This document shows, piece by piece, positions 33,927-43,942 of a stretch of DNA of 64,000 nucleotides (position 1 is its first letter; each line of letters starts with the position of its first letter). A model generated the notes under the pieces. That model was not told the DNA's origin. It worked only from the letters and a program-made list of their open reading frames with translations, and did no database searches. The DNA lies in contig JBBIIK010000006.1 of assembly GCA_037446555.1 (NCBI GenBank), forward strand, positions 32,563 through 96,562, read 5' to 3'. Source of the stretch: JANWVO01 sp037446555 (GTDB lineage Bacteria; Acidobacteriota; Terriglobia; Bryobacterales; Bryobacteraceae). The position numbers were made by a program, and so were the translations under genes.

Positions 33927-34400
33927 TCAGACGGTGGTCTCCGTCTGCTCGATCATATCGCCCGCGTGCACGAGGCCGGCAAGAAGCACGCGCGCATACC
34001 AGCCCGCCAGCGGCGGCTCCTCTTTCAACCGCTGCTGAATTGCGCCGGCGCGGCCCTCGTTCAGAAAATCGAGCTGCCGGCAGGGCGTGCGCAGGCGCGT
34101 GAGTTCGATCACGGCGTCGCCCGCGCGCAGCCGCATGCCCGCCGCCAGCGACCCAAAGGCGATGCCGCGCGTGGTCAGGTTCTCGCCTAGCACCCCCGGC
34201 GCTACGGCGAAGCCTTCCGCCCGCAACCGCTCGAGGGATTCAGCCGCAATCAGCAGCAGAGCCTTTTCCGGTCCGCCGTGGATCTCCGGATGGTTGTGCG
34301 CGTCGCCTTCCAGCCCCGCCGCCCCCGCGCGCGCCACCAGCACAGCCAGCTTCGGCAAACCGCCGCGGGACACGCACACGGCCTCGATGCGTCCTCGCAT
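33927..34400 (-). CDS. MOSC domain protein
   Basis: 157 residues containing a single MOSC domain, the sulfur-carrier fold found in molybdenum cofactor sulfurases and YiiM-type proteins. The characteristic GVLGENLTTRGIAFGSL and the conserved Cys in TPCRQLDFL are visible, as are GDAHNHPEIHGGPEKALLL-type residues near the N-terminus. Stand-alone MOSC proteins are thought to transfer or bind sulfur for metal-sulfur cofactors. It is wedged between glnA (3-base gap) and glnE (7-base gap), so it is made with the nitrogen genes, but I see no reason in the sequence for a nitrogen role. Confidence 0.9.
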   Translation of the reverse strand: MRGRIEAVCVSRGGLPKLAVLVARAGAAGLEGDAHNHPEIHGGPEKALLLIAAESLERLRAEGFAVAPGVLGENLTTRGIAFGSLAAGMRLRAGDAVIELTRLRTPCRQLDFLNEGRAGAIQQRLKEEPPLAGWYARVLLAGLVHAGDMIEQTETTV

Positions 34401-34403
34401 GGA

Positions 34404-35813
<1,410 letters not shown>

Positions 35814-36177
35814 GGATCTCCCTTCGGCGGCGTTCTGGGGAGCGCCACTCACGGGGCAGTCTAGCAAAGCGCGGCCGCGCCGGCCAGGGCCCGCCACTCG
35901 CTGCCCCGGTTGCGGCCAGGGGCCGCATCCTGTTGATCCCCGGAAGGATGCGCCCATTGATTCATTCGACAAACACGGGTCATAGAAAAAAACAATGGAA
36001 TTTGCCGCCCTCCGGCGTTGCCAAACCCCTGCGCCGTGTCCGCATAATGACAGGTAAGCCCGAGGCGCGCCGGCCCGGTTGAGGCAGGCCGGAACACACG
36101 CCAGCCTCCCGCGGCCTGCGCCCTCCACGACGAGAGGTTCCTCAACACAACCACCGAAGCACAAAACAGGAGTAAGG
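35814..36177. promoter_or_regulatory. Intergenic region between divergent glutamine synthetases
   Basis: 364 bases with no plausible gene; both glutamine synthetases must be controlled from here. A TTGCCA (36018) and CATAAT (36043) pair separated by 19 bases could be a sigma-70-like promoter for the rightward gene, although the spacer is long. A CCGGCC/GGCCGG inverted repeat lies in the putative leader near 36070-36094. I searched by eye for GG-N10-GC sigma-54 elements and found no convincing one. Clear only is the AGGAG ribosome site just before 36178. Confidence 0.4.
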
Positions 36178-37608
36178 ATGCCGACCTCATTGCGTGAATT
36201 CCTGATGCTCACCTACGCCGAACTCGAGGAGCTGAATCTGAAAGCGAAGGAGCAGCGGAAGAACCGCGTGCCCCTTCACGTGATCCAGGAAGAGCGGCTG
36301 AAGTACCTCGCCGACGAACGGCGCATCAAAGCCGTCACAGTGCTGTTCAGCGATCTGGAGGGGCGCCTCCACATGCTGGACTACGACAAGAAATTCCTGG
36401 TGAAGAACTGGGACAACCTCACATTCGACGGCTCCTCCATTCGTGGCTTCACCGCGCAGCGCGAAAGCGACCTGCGGCTCGCCGTGGACTGGCCGTCCTT
36501 CTATTGGGCGCCCGCCGACATCTTCGGCCCGGGCAAAGTTCTCGTCTTCGGCCTAGTCTGCGAGAAGGACGGCTCGCAATACACGGCAGACATCCGCGGC
36601 GTGCTCAAGAGCTACGCGGAGAAGCTCTACCAGGCGAAAAAGTACACTCTGAACGCCGCCAACGAAATCGAAGGCTTCCTGTTCAAGGGCGTTGACGCCG
36701 AGCGCACCTACCACGAGACGAAGAAGTTCGAGTACGTCAACACCGGCGGCTACTATCACTCCTTGCCCGGCGATCCGCTCCGCGAGTTCATCGACTCCAC
36801 CGCCGAAGCCCATCGCGCCATGGGCTTCGAAAACGAAAAGGACCACCCCGAGGTCGCCCCGTCGCAATTCGAGATCAACTACTCCTACTCCGATGTCGTC
36901 TCCGCCGCCGACCAGATCCAGATCTACAAGCTCATCTGCCGTCAGATCGCCACGCGCATGGGCCTCACGGCATCCTTCTTGCCCAAGCCCGTTGTCGGCG
37001 TCAACGGCAGCGGCATGCACACCAACGTCTCGGTCAGCCAGAACGGGACCAACCTGTTTTGGGACGAACAGGGCGAGGAACAGCTCAGCGTCTTCGGCTG
37101 GGAGTTCGTTGACCGCATCCTGACCCACGCCAACGACATCTGCCTTATCCTCAACGCCAGCGTGAACGCCTACCGCCGCCTCGATCCGCACTTCGAGGCG
37201 CCCAATCAGATCAAGGCTTCCGCCGTGGATCGCGGTTCGATGATCCGCATCCCTATCGGCAATTCGCGCAGCATGCGCGTCGAGGTGCGATCCGTAGGGC
37301 CTGATGCCAACCCCTACCTCGTCCTTTACTCGCTCTTCCGCACCGGGCTCGAGGGCGAGAAGTCGGCCATGGAGAATCTCCGCCAGGCCGAGCGCTACCT
37401 GCCGGACAACATCTACGACGCCATCGAAGACTTCCGCAAGGCGCAATGGACTGACGCTCTGCTCGGCGGAGACGTCAAGGCCCGCTACGCCGACCTCAAG
37501 CAGGCCAGCGCCGACCGTTGCCCGCGCCTGCTCGGAACCTTCGTCAAGACCCCCGAGGTGCAATACCACCACGAGGTCTACAACCAGTATCTGTGGAGCC
37601 TTTTCTAA
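36178..37608 (+). CDS. Second glutamine synthetase family protein
   Basis: A 476-residue member of the glutamine synthetase family, distinct from the GlnA across the intergenic region. It has LTFDGSSIRGF, the ATP-site motif KPVVGVNGSGMHTNVSV and HPEVAPSQFEINYSYSD in place of GlnA's HHHEVATGGQ. The active-site Arg region is RIPIGNSRSMRVEVRSVGPD. The N-terminus is ~40 residues longer than GlnA's. The variant E-V-A-P-S-Q-F-E-I motif is typical of archaeal/Bacillus-like type I enzymes. Alternatively it could use another amine (glutamylpolyamine-type). A strong AGGAG precedes the ATG, and a perfect hairpin terminator follows the stop. Confidence 0.88.
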   Translation: MPTSLREFLMLTYAELEELNLKAKEQRKNRVPLHVIQEERLKYLADERRIKAVTVLFSDLEGRLHMLDYDKKFLVKNWDNLTFDGSSIRGFTAQRESDLRLAVDWPSFYWAPADIFGPGKVLVFGLVCEKDGSQYTADIRGVLKSYAEKLYQAKKYTLNAANEIEGFLFKGVDAERTYHETKKFEYVNTGGYYHSLPGDPLREFIDSTAEAHRAMGFENEKDHPEVAPSQFEINYSYSDVVSAADQIQIYKLICRQIATRMGLTASFLPKPVVGVNGSGMHTNVSVSQNGTNLFWDEQGEEQLSVFGWEFVDRILTHANDICLILNASVNAYRRLDPHFEAPNQIKASAVDRGSMIRIPIGNSRSMRVEVRSVGPDANPYLVLYSLFRTGLEGEKSAMENLRQAERYLPDNIYDAIEDFRKAQWTDALLGGDVKARYADLKQASADRCPRLLGTFVKTPEVQYHHEVYNQYLWSLF

Positions 37609-37636
37609 AGCTCCGCCAGGCTGCTGCGATCTCCGG

Positions 37637-37661
37637 AGCCCCCGCCCTTGCGGCGGGGGCT
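37637..37661 (+). terminator. Hairpin terminator after second glutamine synthetase
   Basis: A perfect 10-bp stem (AGCCCCCGCC/GGCGGGGGCT) with a 5-base loop lies 28 bases after the stop. Only a short TT and a later TTT follow, so it may be a weak intrinsic terminator. Lying between converging genes, it can serve both strands. Confidence 0.65.
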
Positions 37662-37670
37662 TCGCTCATT

Positions 37671-38204
37671 TCAGGGGATTTCGTGCCCGGCGGGAGGAGG
37701 CGGCGCTATGGCGGCGCCGCTCAGGTGGCGGTAGAAGCCCAGGTCCGCTCCGGTCATCCCTTTCGTCGCCGCGATGATCTGTCCGGTGTGTCCGGAAAAG
37801 TGCTCCACAACGTGATACACGGCCTCGATCACCGTAACTTCGTAATTCTGCGGGCGCACGATCTCAAGCAGCCGCTCGCCCGGCAGAGAATCGATCACCG
37901 CGCAAGCGCGGCGGACCGTATCGTCGAGCCGCTCCAGCAACTCCGCCTTCTCCGCTCCGCCCCGCGCGGCAAACTCCTCGTCCCTCCGCCTCACGTCCGG
38001 CTCGCCGGCGATGCCGTGCAGGATCCACTGCCTCACGTTGCCCGCCAGATGAAGGCACAGGTTGCCCACCGAGTTGGCGGACTGCGCCGGACGGCTCCAC
38101 ACCTGCTCCTCGTTCAGAAGCTCTAGACACGCGTGGATGCGCGCCAGATACTGGCGCAACTTCGCCACGGAGAATTCCAGGAACACCTGCTCTGCGGAGA
38201 TCAT
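37671..38204 (-). CDS. DinB-like/DUF1572 protein
   Basis: A 177-residue four-helix-bundle protein of the DinB/YfiT-like superfamily, DUF1572 type. The expected metal-binding histidines appear as HLAGN in the second helix (NSVGNLCLHLAGNVRQW) and HVVEHFSGHTGQI in the last. Members of this superfamily are metal-dependent thiol transferases or bacillithiol/mycothiol-related S-transferases, but DUF1572 itself is uncharacterised. The gene stands alone, converging on the second glutamine synthetase and 65 bases downstream of the E2 gene's stop on the same strand. Confidence 0.8.
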   Translation of the reverse strand: MISAEQVFLEFSVAKLRQYLARIHACLELLNEEQVWSRPAQSANSVGNLCLHLAGNVRQWILHGIAGEPDVRRRDEEFAARGGAEKAELLERLDDTVRRACAVIDSLPGERLLEIVRPQNYEVTVIEAVYHVVEHFSGHTGQIIAATKGMTGADLGFYRHLSGAAIAPPPPAGHEIP

Positions 38205-38269
38205 GATGCCCGCAATGGCTTGCGCGCCGTGGCGCCCCGGCCCGGGACGCCGCGGCGGCGAGCCGAAAC

Positions 38270-39577
38270 TCAGAGCACGTCCTCGCTCCAGTTCTCCAGA
38301 ATCGACTTCACCTTCTGGCAGAACTGGTCGCCCAGCGCGCCATCGATCAGCCGGTGGTCGAACGTCAGTGCCAGATGCGCCATGTGGCGGATGGCGATCG
38401 CGTCGCCCTCCACCACCACGGGCATCTTCTCCACCGCGCCCACGCCCAGGATTGCCACCTGCGGCTGGTTGATCACCGGCGTGGCGAACAGCGAGCCGAA
38501 GCTGCCGAAATTCGTGATCGAAAACGTCCCGCCCTGCACCTCCTGCGGCTTCAGCTGTTTCGAGCGCGCACGCGCGGCTAGATCGACGATAGTCCGTTGG
38601 AGCCCGACGATGTTCTTCTCGTCGGCGTTATGAACCACCGGCACGATCAGCCCGTTGTCCAGCGCCACCGCGATGCCGATGTTGATCTCGTTGTAGTAGA
38701 GGACGTTCGTCTCTTCGATCGACGAATTGAAAATCGGGAACGCGCGCAGCGCTTCCGCTGTGGCGCGCATGATGAACGGAAGATAGGTCAGCGAGAAGCC
38801 GTAGCGCTGCTGGAAGTCGCCCTTGATCCGTTCCCGCAGCCGTACAATGCGCGTCATGTCCACCCGGTGCACCGTGGTCACATGCGCCGAGGTGTGCTTG
38901 GAGTGGATCATGTGCTCGGCGATCTTCTGGCGCATGATCGACATCGGCTCCACGCGCACCTTCGCGGGCTCCACCCGCGGCAGCGGCGGCGGCGCTGCCG
39001 CCGGAGCAGGCGACGGCGCCGGCGCGGCGGCGGCAACAGCGGGAGCGGGCGCCGGAGGAGCAGCCGCCCCGCGCGCAGCCAGGTAGTTTTCCACGTCCTG
39101 TTTTGTGATCCGCCCGCCAGCTCCGGTGCCCTTCACCTCGCGCAGGTCGATGTTGTGCTCGCGCGCCATCTTGCGCACCAGCGGGGACACAGGGCCCAAC
39201 GCTTCCTCTGCTTCCACGGCAGAAGCCGGGGCGGGTGCAGAAGCCGGCGCGGCAACAGGCGCGGGCGCGGCGGCAGGCTCCGGCTTCGGAGCGGGGGCGG
39301 GCGCTTCCGCCGCGGGGGCGGGCGCCGCCGCTGCGGCTTCTCCGGCTTCGCCGATGCGAGCCACCACCGTGTTGATGGCCACCGTGGCCCCTTCCTGAAC
39401 CAGAATCTCCTGCAAGACGCCGGCGGCTGGAGACGGGATCTCGGTATCGACCTTGTCAGTGGAAATCTCAAACAGCGGCTCATCGCGCTCCACGCGGTCG
39501 CCCACCTTCTTGAGCCACTTCGTCAGCGTGCCTTCCACGATGCTTTCGCCCATCTGCGGCATCACAACATCGGCCAT
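38270..39577 (-). CDS. 2-Oxoacid dehydrogenase E2 (dihydrolipoamide acyltransferase)
   Basis: A 435-residue E2 core enzyme. An N-terminal lipoyl domain has the modified Lys in FEISTDKVDTEIPSP (~residue 42). A long Ala/Pro-rich hinge (~80-125) follows. Next are a peripheral subunit-binding domain (SPLVRKMAREHNIDLREVKG), a second Ala/Pro linker and the catalytic domain with the active-site TFDHRLIDGA near the C-terminus. It transfers the acyl group from E1 to CoA. Whether it belongs to the 2-oxoglutarate, pyruvate or branched-chain complex cannot be told by eye; MADVVMPQMGESIVEGT is common to the last two. GAGGAG precedes the ATG. LipB and E3 lie directly upstream; no E1 is present in the window. 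Confidence 0.93.
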   Translation of the reverse strand: MADVVMPQMGESIVEGTLTKWLKKVGDRVERDEPLFEISTDKVDTEIPSPAAGVLQEILVQEGATVAINTVVARIGEAGEAAAAAPAPAAEAPAPAPKPEPAAAPAPVAAPASAPAPASAVEAEEALGPVSPLVRKMAREHNIDLREVKGTGAGGRITKQDVENYLAARGAAAPPAPAPAVAAAAPAPSPAPAAAPPPLPRVEPAKVRVEPMSIMRQKIAEHMIHSKHTSAHVTTVHRVDMTRIVRLRERIKGDFQQRYGFSLTYLPFIMRATAEALRAFPIFNSSIEETNVLYYNEINIGIAVALDNGLIVPVVHNADEKNIVGLQRTIVDLAARARSKQLKPQEVQGGTFSITNFGSFGSLFATPVINQPQVAILGVGAVEKMPVVVEGDAIAIRHMAHLALTFDHRLIDGALGDQFCQKVKSILENWSEDVL

Positions 39578-39607
39578 TTTCGTTTTCTCCTCGTTCCGTT
39601 CCTCTCG

Positions 39608-40264
39608 TCAGGCGCCGGCTGCGACAGGCGCCGTCTCGTAATCGAAAACTTCCGCAAACTCGCCTGCGAGCGCGGCATGCACCTCGCTGCGCTCCGGATG
39701 CGCTCCAAGCGCCTCCATCGACGTCACCGGCCGCGACAGCCCGCACGGCACGATGTACTGGTAGTATTTCAGATCCGTCGTCCAGTTCAAGGCGAATCCG
39801 TGCGTCGTCACCCAGCGCGAGATATGCACCCCGATGGCGCAGATCTTGCCCGCCCTTGTCCAGACTCCCGTCGCGCCGGGCTCGCGCCACGACTCGATGC
39901 CGAACCGCCGCAGCGTGCGGATCACCGCCTCCTCCACGCCGCGCACATAAGCCACCACGTCCCTCTTCCACTCCCGCAGGTCCAGGATCGGGTATCCGAC
40001 AATCTGCCCCGGGCCGTGATAGGTGATGTCCCCGCCCCGGTCGATCTCGAAGTATTCGATGCCCAGCTCCGCCATCCGGCTGTGGCTCACCAGCAGGTGT
40101 TCCTGCCCGCCGTTCCGCCCGAGGGTGTACACGTGCGGGTGCTCGAGCAGCAGGAGATGGTCTGGAATCTCGCCTGCCTTGCGGCGGCCCTCCAGCTCCT
40201 TTTGCAGCCGCCAGGCCTCGCCGTACGGCACCCTGCCCAGCTCCTGGATCACCAGCTTACGCAT
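39608..40264 (-). CDS. lipB: Lipoyl(octanoyl) transferase
   Basis: A 218-residue enzyme that moves octanoyl groups from acyl carrier protein to lipoyl domains, the first step of lipoate synthesis. It shows RGGDITYHGPGQIVGYPILD (the defining motif) and the catalytic-region Lys and Cys in AGKICAIGVHISRWVTTHGF and YYQYIVPCG. The start at 40264 overlaps the dihydrolipoamide dehydrogenase stop by 8 bases, so it is translationally coupled. The product modifies the E2 encoded 30 bases downstream. The partner lipA (sulfur insertion) is not in the window. Confidence 0.95.
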   Translation of the reverse strand: MRKLVIQELGRVPYGEAWRLQKELEGRRKAGEIPDHLLLLEHPHVYTLGRNGGQEHLLVSHSRMAELGIEYFEIDRGGDITYHGPGQIVGYPILDLREWKRDVVAYVRGVEEAVIRTLRRFGIESWREPGATGVWTRAGKICAIGVHISRWVTTHGFALNWTTDLKYYQYIVPCGLSRPVTSMEALGAHPERSEVHAALAGEFAEVFDYETAPVAAGA

Positions 40265-41651
40265 TGATGGCCAGACCGTACACGCTGTTGAACGCCTCGC
40301 CCACGGCTTCATACAGCGTGGGGTGGGCGTGGATCGCCGACATCATCGTCTCCACTGTCGCCTCGGCTTCCATCGCGGCGACAGCTTCCGCGATCAGCTC
40401 GTAGGCGTGCGGCCCGATAATATGCACGCCCAGAATCTCCCCGTACCGCGCATCGGCCACCACCTTCACGAAGCCGCCGTGGCTGCCGAGAATCGACGCC
40501 TTCGAGTTGCCCGCGAACGGAAACTTGCCCACCTTTACGTCGTAGCCCTGCTCGCGCGCCTGCTTCTCGGTCAACCCCACGCTGCCGATGCCCGGCTCTG
40601 TGTATGTCGCTCCGGGAATGCGGTTCCTGTGCACCGGACGCGGGTTCTTCCCGGCGATATGTCCCACCGCCACCAGTCCCTCCATCGTGGCGACATGCGC
40701 CAGCTGCGGCGTCCCTGCCACGATGTCCCCGATCGCGTAGAGACCCGGCTCCGCCGTCCGTTGGTATGCGTCCACCTTCACAAAGCCGCGGTCCAGCTCC
40801 GCCCGCGTGTTCTCCAGCCCCACGCTCTCCGTATTCGGCTTCCGTCCCACCGCCACCAGCAGCGTCTCCGCCTCATACTGCTGCTTCTTGCCGCTCGCCA
40901 GCAGCACGTCCACCCTCACGCCGCCTTCCGTCTTCTCGATCCGCTCCACCCTCGCGCTGGTCTCGCACGCGATGCCCTGCTTGCGGAACTGCCGCTCCAG
41001 CTCCTTGCTGACCTCCTCGTCCTCCACCGGCACCAGCCGCGGCAGCATCTCGAAGATCGTCACCTCGCTGCCGAACCGCTTGAAGATCGACGCGAACTCC
41101 ACTCCCACCGCGCCCGCGCCAATCACGATCAGGCTCCGCGGCACCTCGCCCCGCGACAGAATCTCGACGTTGGTCACCACCGTCTTCTGGTCCGGCTCGA
41201 GTCCCGGCAGCATCCGAGCCTCGCTGCCAGTGGCCAGAAGGATGCGCTTCGCTTCCAGCGTGCGAGAATCGTTGCCTGAGAGCACTTCCACCCGCCCGCG
41301 CCCCAGCAGCCTCCCGTAGCCCCGTACCACCTCCACCTTGTTTTTCTTCATCAGAAACTCGATGCCCTTGGCGTGAGTCGTGACGATCTTCGACTTCCGC
41401 TCGAGCACCTTCGGGTAGTCCAGCCGGGGATTCTCGCAGGCCATGCCTTGCGCCGCCGGGTTCCGGAAGTAGTCCCACACCTCGGCCGTGTGCAAGAGCG
41501 CCTTTGTGGGAATGCAGCCCACGTGGAGGCACGTGCCCCCAAGATACGGGTCCTTTTCCACCAGCGCCGTCTTCAGACCATACTGGCCAGCGCGAATCGC
41601 TGCCGAATAGCCCCCAGGGCCGCTGCCGATGACGATCACATCGTAAGACAT
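40257..41651 (-). CDS. lpdA: Dihydrolipoamide dehydrogenase (E3)
   Basis: A 464-residue flavoprotein that reoxidises dihydrolipoamide with NAD. FAD-binding VIGSGPGGYSAAIRAGQYG opens the protein. The redox disulfide lies in GGTCLHVGCIPTKALL. The NAD-binding VIGAGAVGVEFASIF is at ~175, GLYAIGDIV binds FAD again, and the C-terminal catalytic His/Glu pair is in HAHPTLYEAV. The start at 41651 is the only suitable ATG, but the AAAGGG sequence is immediately adjacent, a poor ribosome site. The gene heads an lpdA-lipB-E2 transcript, supplying E3, the lipoylating enzyme and E2 together. Confidence 0.95.
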   Translation of the reverse strand: MSYDVIVIGSGPGGYSAAIRAGQYGLKTALVEKDPYLGGTCLHVGCIPTKALLHTAEVWDYFRNPAAQGMACENPRLDYPKVLERKSKIVTTHAKGIEFLMKKNKVEVVRGYGRLLGRGRVEVLSGNDSRTLEAKRILLATGSEARMLPGLEPDQKTVVTNVEILSRGEVPRSLIVIGAGAVGVEFASIFKRFGSEVTIFEMLPRLVPVEDEEVSKELERQFRKQGIACETSARVERIEKTEGGVRVDVLLASGKKQQYEAETLLVAVGRKPNTESVGLENTRAELDRGFVKVDAYQRTAEPGLYAIGDIVAGTPQLAHVATMEGLVAVGHIAGKNPRPVHRNRIPGATYTEPGIGSVGLTEKQAREQGYDVKVGKFPFAGNSKASILGSHGGFVKVVADARYGEILGVHIIGPHAYELIAEAVAAMEAEATVETMMSAIHAHPTLYEAVGEAFNSVYGLAINA

Positions 41652-41696
41652 CCCTTTCAGTTTAACATCCGGAATTTTCGAACATAATGAAAGCAA

Positions 41697-43028
41697 ATGA
41701 CATTCCGCATCCTCAGCGCGCTTCTGCTGGCTTGGGTGGCAGGCCCGCAAACGCCCAAAGCGAAGCCGCGCCCCAAAGCGCAGGCTGCCAAACAGGTTGC
41801 CGCGGATGAGACGTTCGTCCTTCGCTCCCTGCGCGTCGAGGGGTTGAAGCAGTTCACCTTCGACCAGGTGGCCCCGGTCCTTGGCCTCGCCGTCGAACAA
41901 CAGGTCCGGATGGCGGACATCGAAAAGGCGCGCGACCGCCTCCTCGCCACAGGCTGCTTCGAGGGCGTCGGCTGGCGTTACGAAATCCTGCCGCCTCGCT
42001 CGCTGGAGGTGGTCCTGGAGGTCACCGAGCCCGGTCAGTTCCTCCCGTGGATGCTCGACCGCGTCCCCGTCTCGAAAGAAGAATTCGGATCCCGGGCGCG
42101 GAAGGAATTCCCTCTGATGCGCGACACGCTCCCACCCTCGGACCTCGTTCTGGAGAGGCTTGCGCGCGTCCTCGGGCAGGCGGCGGCGGAGAAGGGCGTC
42201 AGCGAGCCCATGGGCGGGCGCGTGGCGCTCGTGGGCAAGGATCAGCTCACCATCGTCCTCGGCCCCAAGGCGCCGCCGCCGAATATCGCCGACGTGCGGT
42301 TCGTCAATACAAAAGCGGTCCGCGCGGATTATCTCCAGAAAGAGATGGTCCAGCTGGCCATCGGCACGCCGTTTTTCGAGCCGAATTTCCGTTTCCTGCT
42401 GGAAAACCAGATCCGGCCGGTTTATGACTCGGTCGGCCGGCTCAAAGCCTCCTGGAAGAAGATCTCAGCCGCGCCAGCGGAGGGCGTGTTCGGCGTTGTG
42501 GTGACTGTAGAGGTGGACGAAGGGCCGGTCTTCAAACTGGAGAAAATCCACGTGCGCGGGACGCCATTCAGCGACGAAGAAATTCAGGAAATCGGCCAGT
42601 TCCGGATCGGAGAAACTGCCGGAATGTCAGAAATCGGGAAAGGAATCCTGCGCATTCTGGACCGTCTGAAAGAAAAAGGCCATATGAAGGCGTCCTACCG
42701 GGCGTCGCGCCGCCTGTGGGAGGACCGCCAGGCGGTGGAGCTTTTTGTCGATGTCGATCCCGGGCCCGTTTACACGATGGGGCGGCTTAGGATCCAGGGC
42801 CTGGATGTCACCTCCGAGCCGGCAATCCGCAAGCTGTGGGCCATCAAGCCCGGCGAGCCCTACCAGGGCGGCTATGCAGCCCTCTTCGCCCAGCGGATCC
42901 GCGAGATGGACCTGTTCGATTTCCTCAGCGAAATCCGGCAGGAGGAAACGGTGGACGAGAAGAGCCAGAGCGTCGACGTGTTGCTCGTCTTCGTAGGCGA
43001 AAAGCCCAAGCCCCCACGCAAGCCTTAG
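41697..43028 (+). CDS. POTRA-repeat protein without barrel
   Basis: A 443-residue exported protein built of POTRA-like repeats, as found in the periplasmic part of BamA/TamA. A first unit follows a short leader (FVLRSLRVEGLKQFTFDQVA). Further units appear at ~195 (NIADVRFVNTKAVRADYLQK), ~270 (FKLEKIHVRGTPFSDEEIQE) and ~355 (YTMGRLRIQGLDVTSEPAIR). BamA-type proteins continue into a C-terminal barrel, but here the protein ends after a Lys/Pro tail. It may be a soluble periplasmic chaperone that presents clients to a barrel. It is divergent from lpdA across 45 bases. Confidence 0.82.
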   Translation: MTFRILSALLLAWVAGPQTPKAKPRPKAQAAKQVAADETFVLRSLRVEGLKQFTFDQVAPVLGLAVEQQVRMADIEKARDRLLATGCFEGVGWRYEILPPRSLEVVLEVTEPGQFLPWMLDRVPVSKEEFGSRARKEFPLMRDTLPPSDLVLERLARVLGQAAAEKGVSEPMGGRVALVGKDQLTIVLGPKAPPPNIADVRFVNTKAVRADYLQKEMVQLAIGTPFFEPNFRFLLENQIRPVYDSVGRLKASWKKISAAPAEGVFGVVVTVEVDEGPVFKLEKIHVRGTPFSDEEIQEIGQFRIGETAGMSEIGKGILRILDRLKEKGHMKASYRASRRLWEDRQAVELFVDVDPGPVYTMGRLRIQGLDVTSEPAIRKLWAIKPGEPYQGGYAALFAQRIREMDLFDFLSEIRQEETVDEKSQSVDVLLVFVGEKPKPPRKP

Positions 43029-43258
43029 GCGGACGGGACCCTCTCGCAGGTTTCCGCGGCGGCTTGGCGTAAAGAGAGCGGAACCCATCCTTCCCTGTAG
43101 CCCGAGCACCCGGTGCAGCCCTGAAGCGCAGCGTCCCTGAAGGAGCGGTCAAGCCTGCCCCTCGCCTCCTGCACTCCCCCAACAACTGCCCTTCGCAGAG
43201 AATGCGGGGCGGAAGAATTGCTCCCGCTGTGCTTGCGGCGCGGCGCAATAACTGACGC

Positions 43259-43900
43259 TCAATTGCCGAGCGGCTGGATGCGGAGGTTGCGGAAGGCGAT
43301 CTCGAAGCCCTCGGCTTCCAGCCCGATGTAGCCCTTCCGCACCGCTATTCCGGTCCATGTATTCACGACCGCTCCGTTCACCGAAAGCGTGACAGTGTCC
43401 CCTTCGGCGCGGATCTCGTACAGGTTCCATTCGCTGGCGGGCTTCACGCGGTTCTCTTTCATCTGTTCGCGCAGGTTCACGCGCGTCATTTCGCCGTTCG
43501 CAAGAGTCACGCCAAACAGCCATCCGCCGGCGAGTCCCGTCTGCGCCTGCGTCCACAGTTCGCCGTAACGCGACAGCCGCACTCCGATGCCGCTGTTGTA
43601 CTTCGTCTCGCCGGGCTTCGGCGTGAAGCGCCACTCTGCCTGAAGCACGAAGTCGCCGAACTCGCGGTCATAGCGGAGCCATTCGTGCCCGCCCTGCCCG
43701 GTGCACACGATCGTCTTGGAGGCGGCGTCCACCTTCCACTGCGGCGTGGAGTTCACCGGACCCACGGGGGGAATGGGAATGCGCGTCCAGCCGGGAACTT
43801 CCTTGCCGAGCGGCGTATCCGGCGGCGTGAGGTCGATCCAGTCGGCGCCCGGGCAAGCAAGGGCAGCGAGAGCGGAAAACAGAACAGTCCGGAGAAGCAT
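43259..43900 (-). CDS. 3-Keto-disaccharide hydrolase family protein (DUF1080)
   Basis: A 213-residue exported protein (signal peptide LFSALAALACPGA) with the concanavalin-like beta-sandwich of DUF1080/PF06439. Marks are QAEWRFTPKPGETKYNSGIG, WNLYEIRAEGDTVTLSVNGA, VVNTWTG and a terminal GYIGLEAEGFEIAFRNLRI, which is near-diagnostic. The family includes 3-keto-glucoside hydrolases and many uncharacterised secreted sugar-binding proteins, abundant in Acidobacteriota and Planctomycetota. A sugar transporter gene lies 42 bases upstream on the same strand, so the pair may release and import a sugar. The 230 bases after its stop (43029-43258) contain nothing I can name. Confidence 0.88.
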   Translation of the reverse strand: MLLRTVLFSALAALACPGADWIDLTPPDTPLGKEVPGWTRIPIPPVGPVNSTPQWKVDAASKTIVCTGQGGHEWLRYDREFGDFVLQAEWRFTPKPGETKYNSGIGVRLSRYGELWTQAQTGLAGGWLFGVTLANGEMTRVNLREQMKENRVKPASEWNLYEIRAEGDTVTLSVNGAVVNTWTGIAVRKGYIGLEAEGFEIAFRNLRIQPLGN

Positions 43901-43942
43901 GACGCGTCGAATCTATCACAGCGGTCCGCGCGCGCGCCCGCC

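Noticed and set aside
35814..36177. Sigma-54 promoter or glutamine-sensing RNA between the glutamine synthetases
   Set aside because: No GG-N10-GC element and no recognisable glnA-type RNA fold; only a weak sigma-70-like pair remains.
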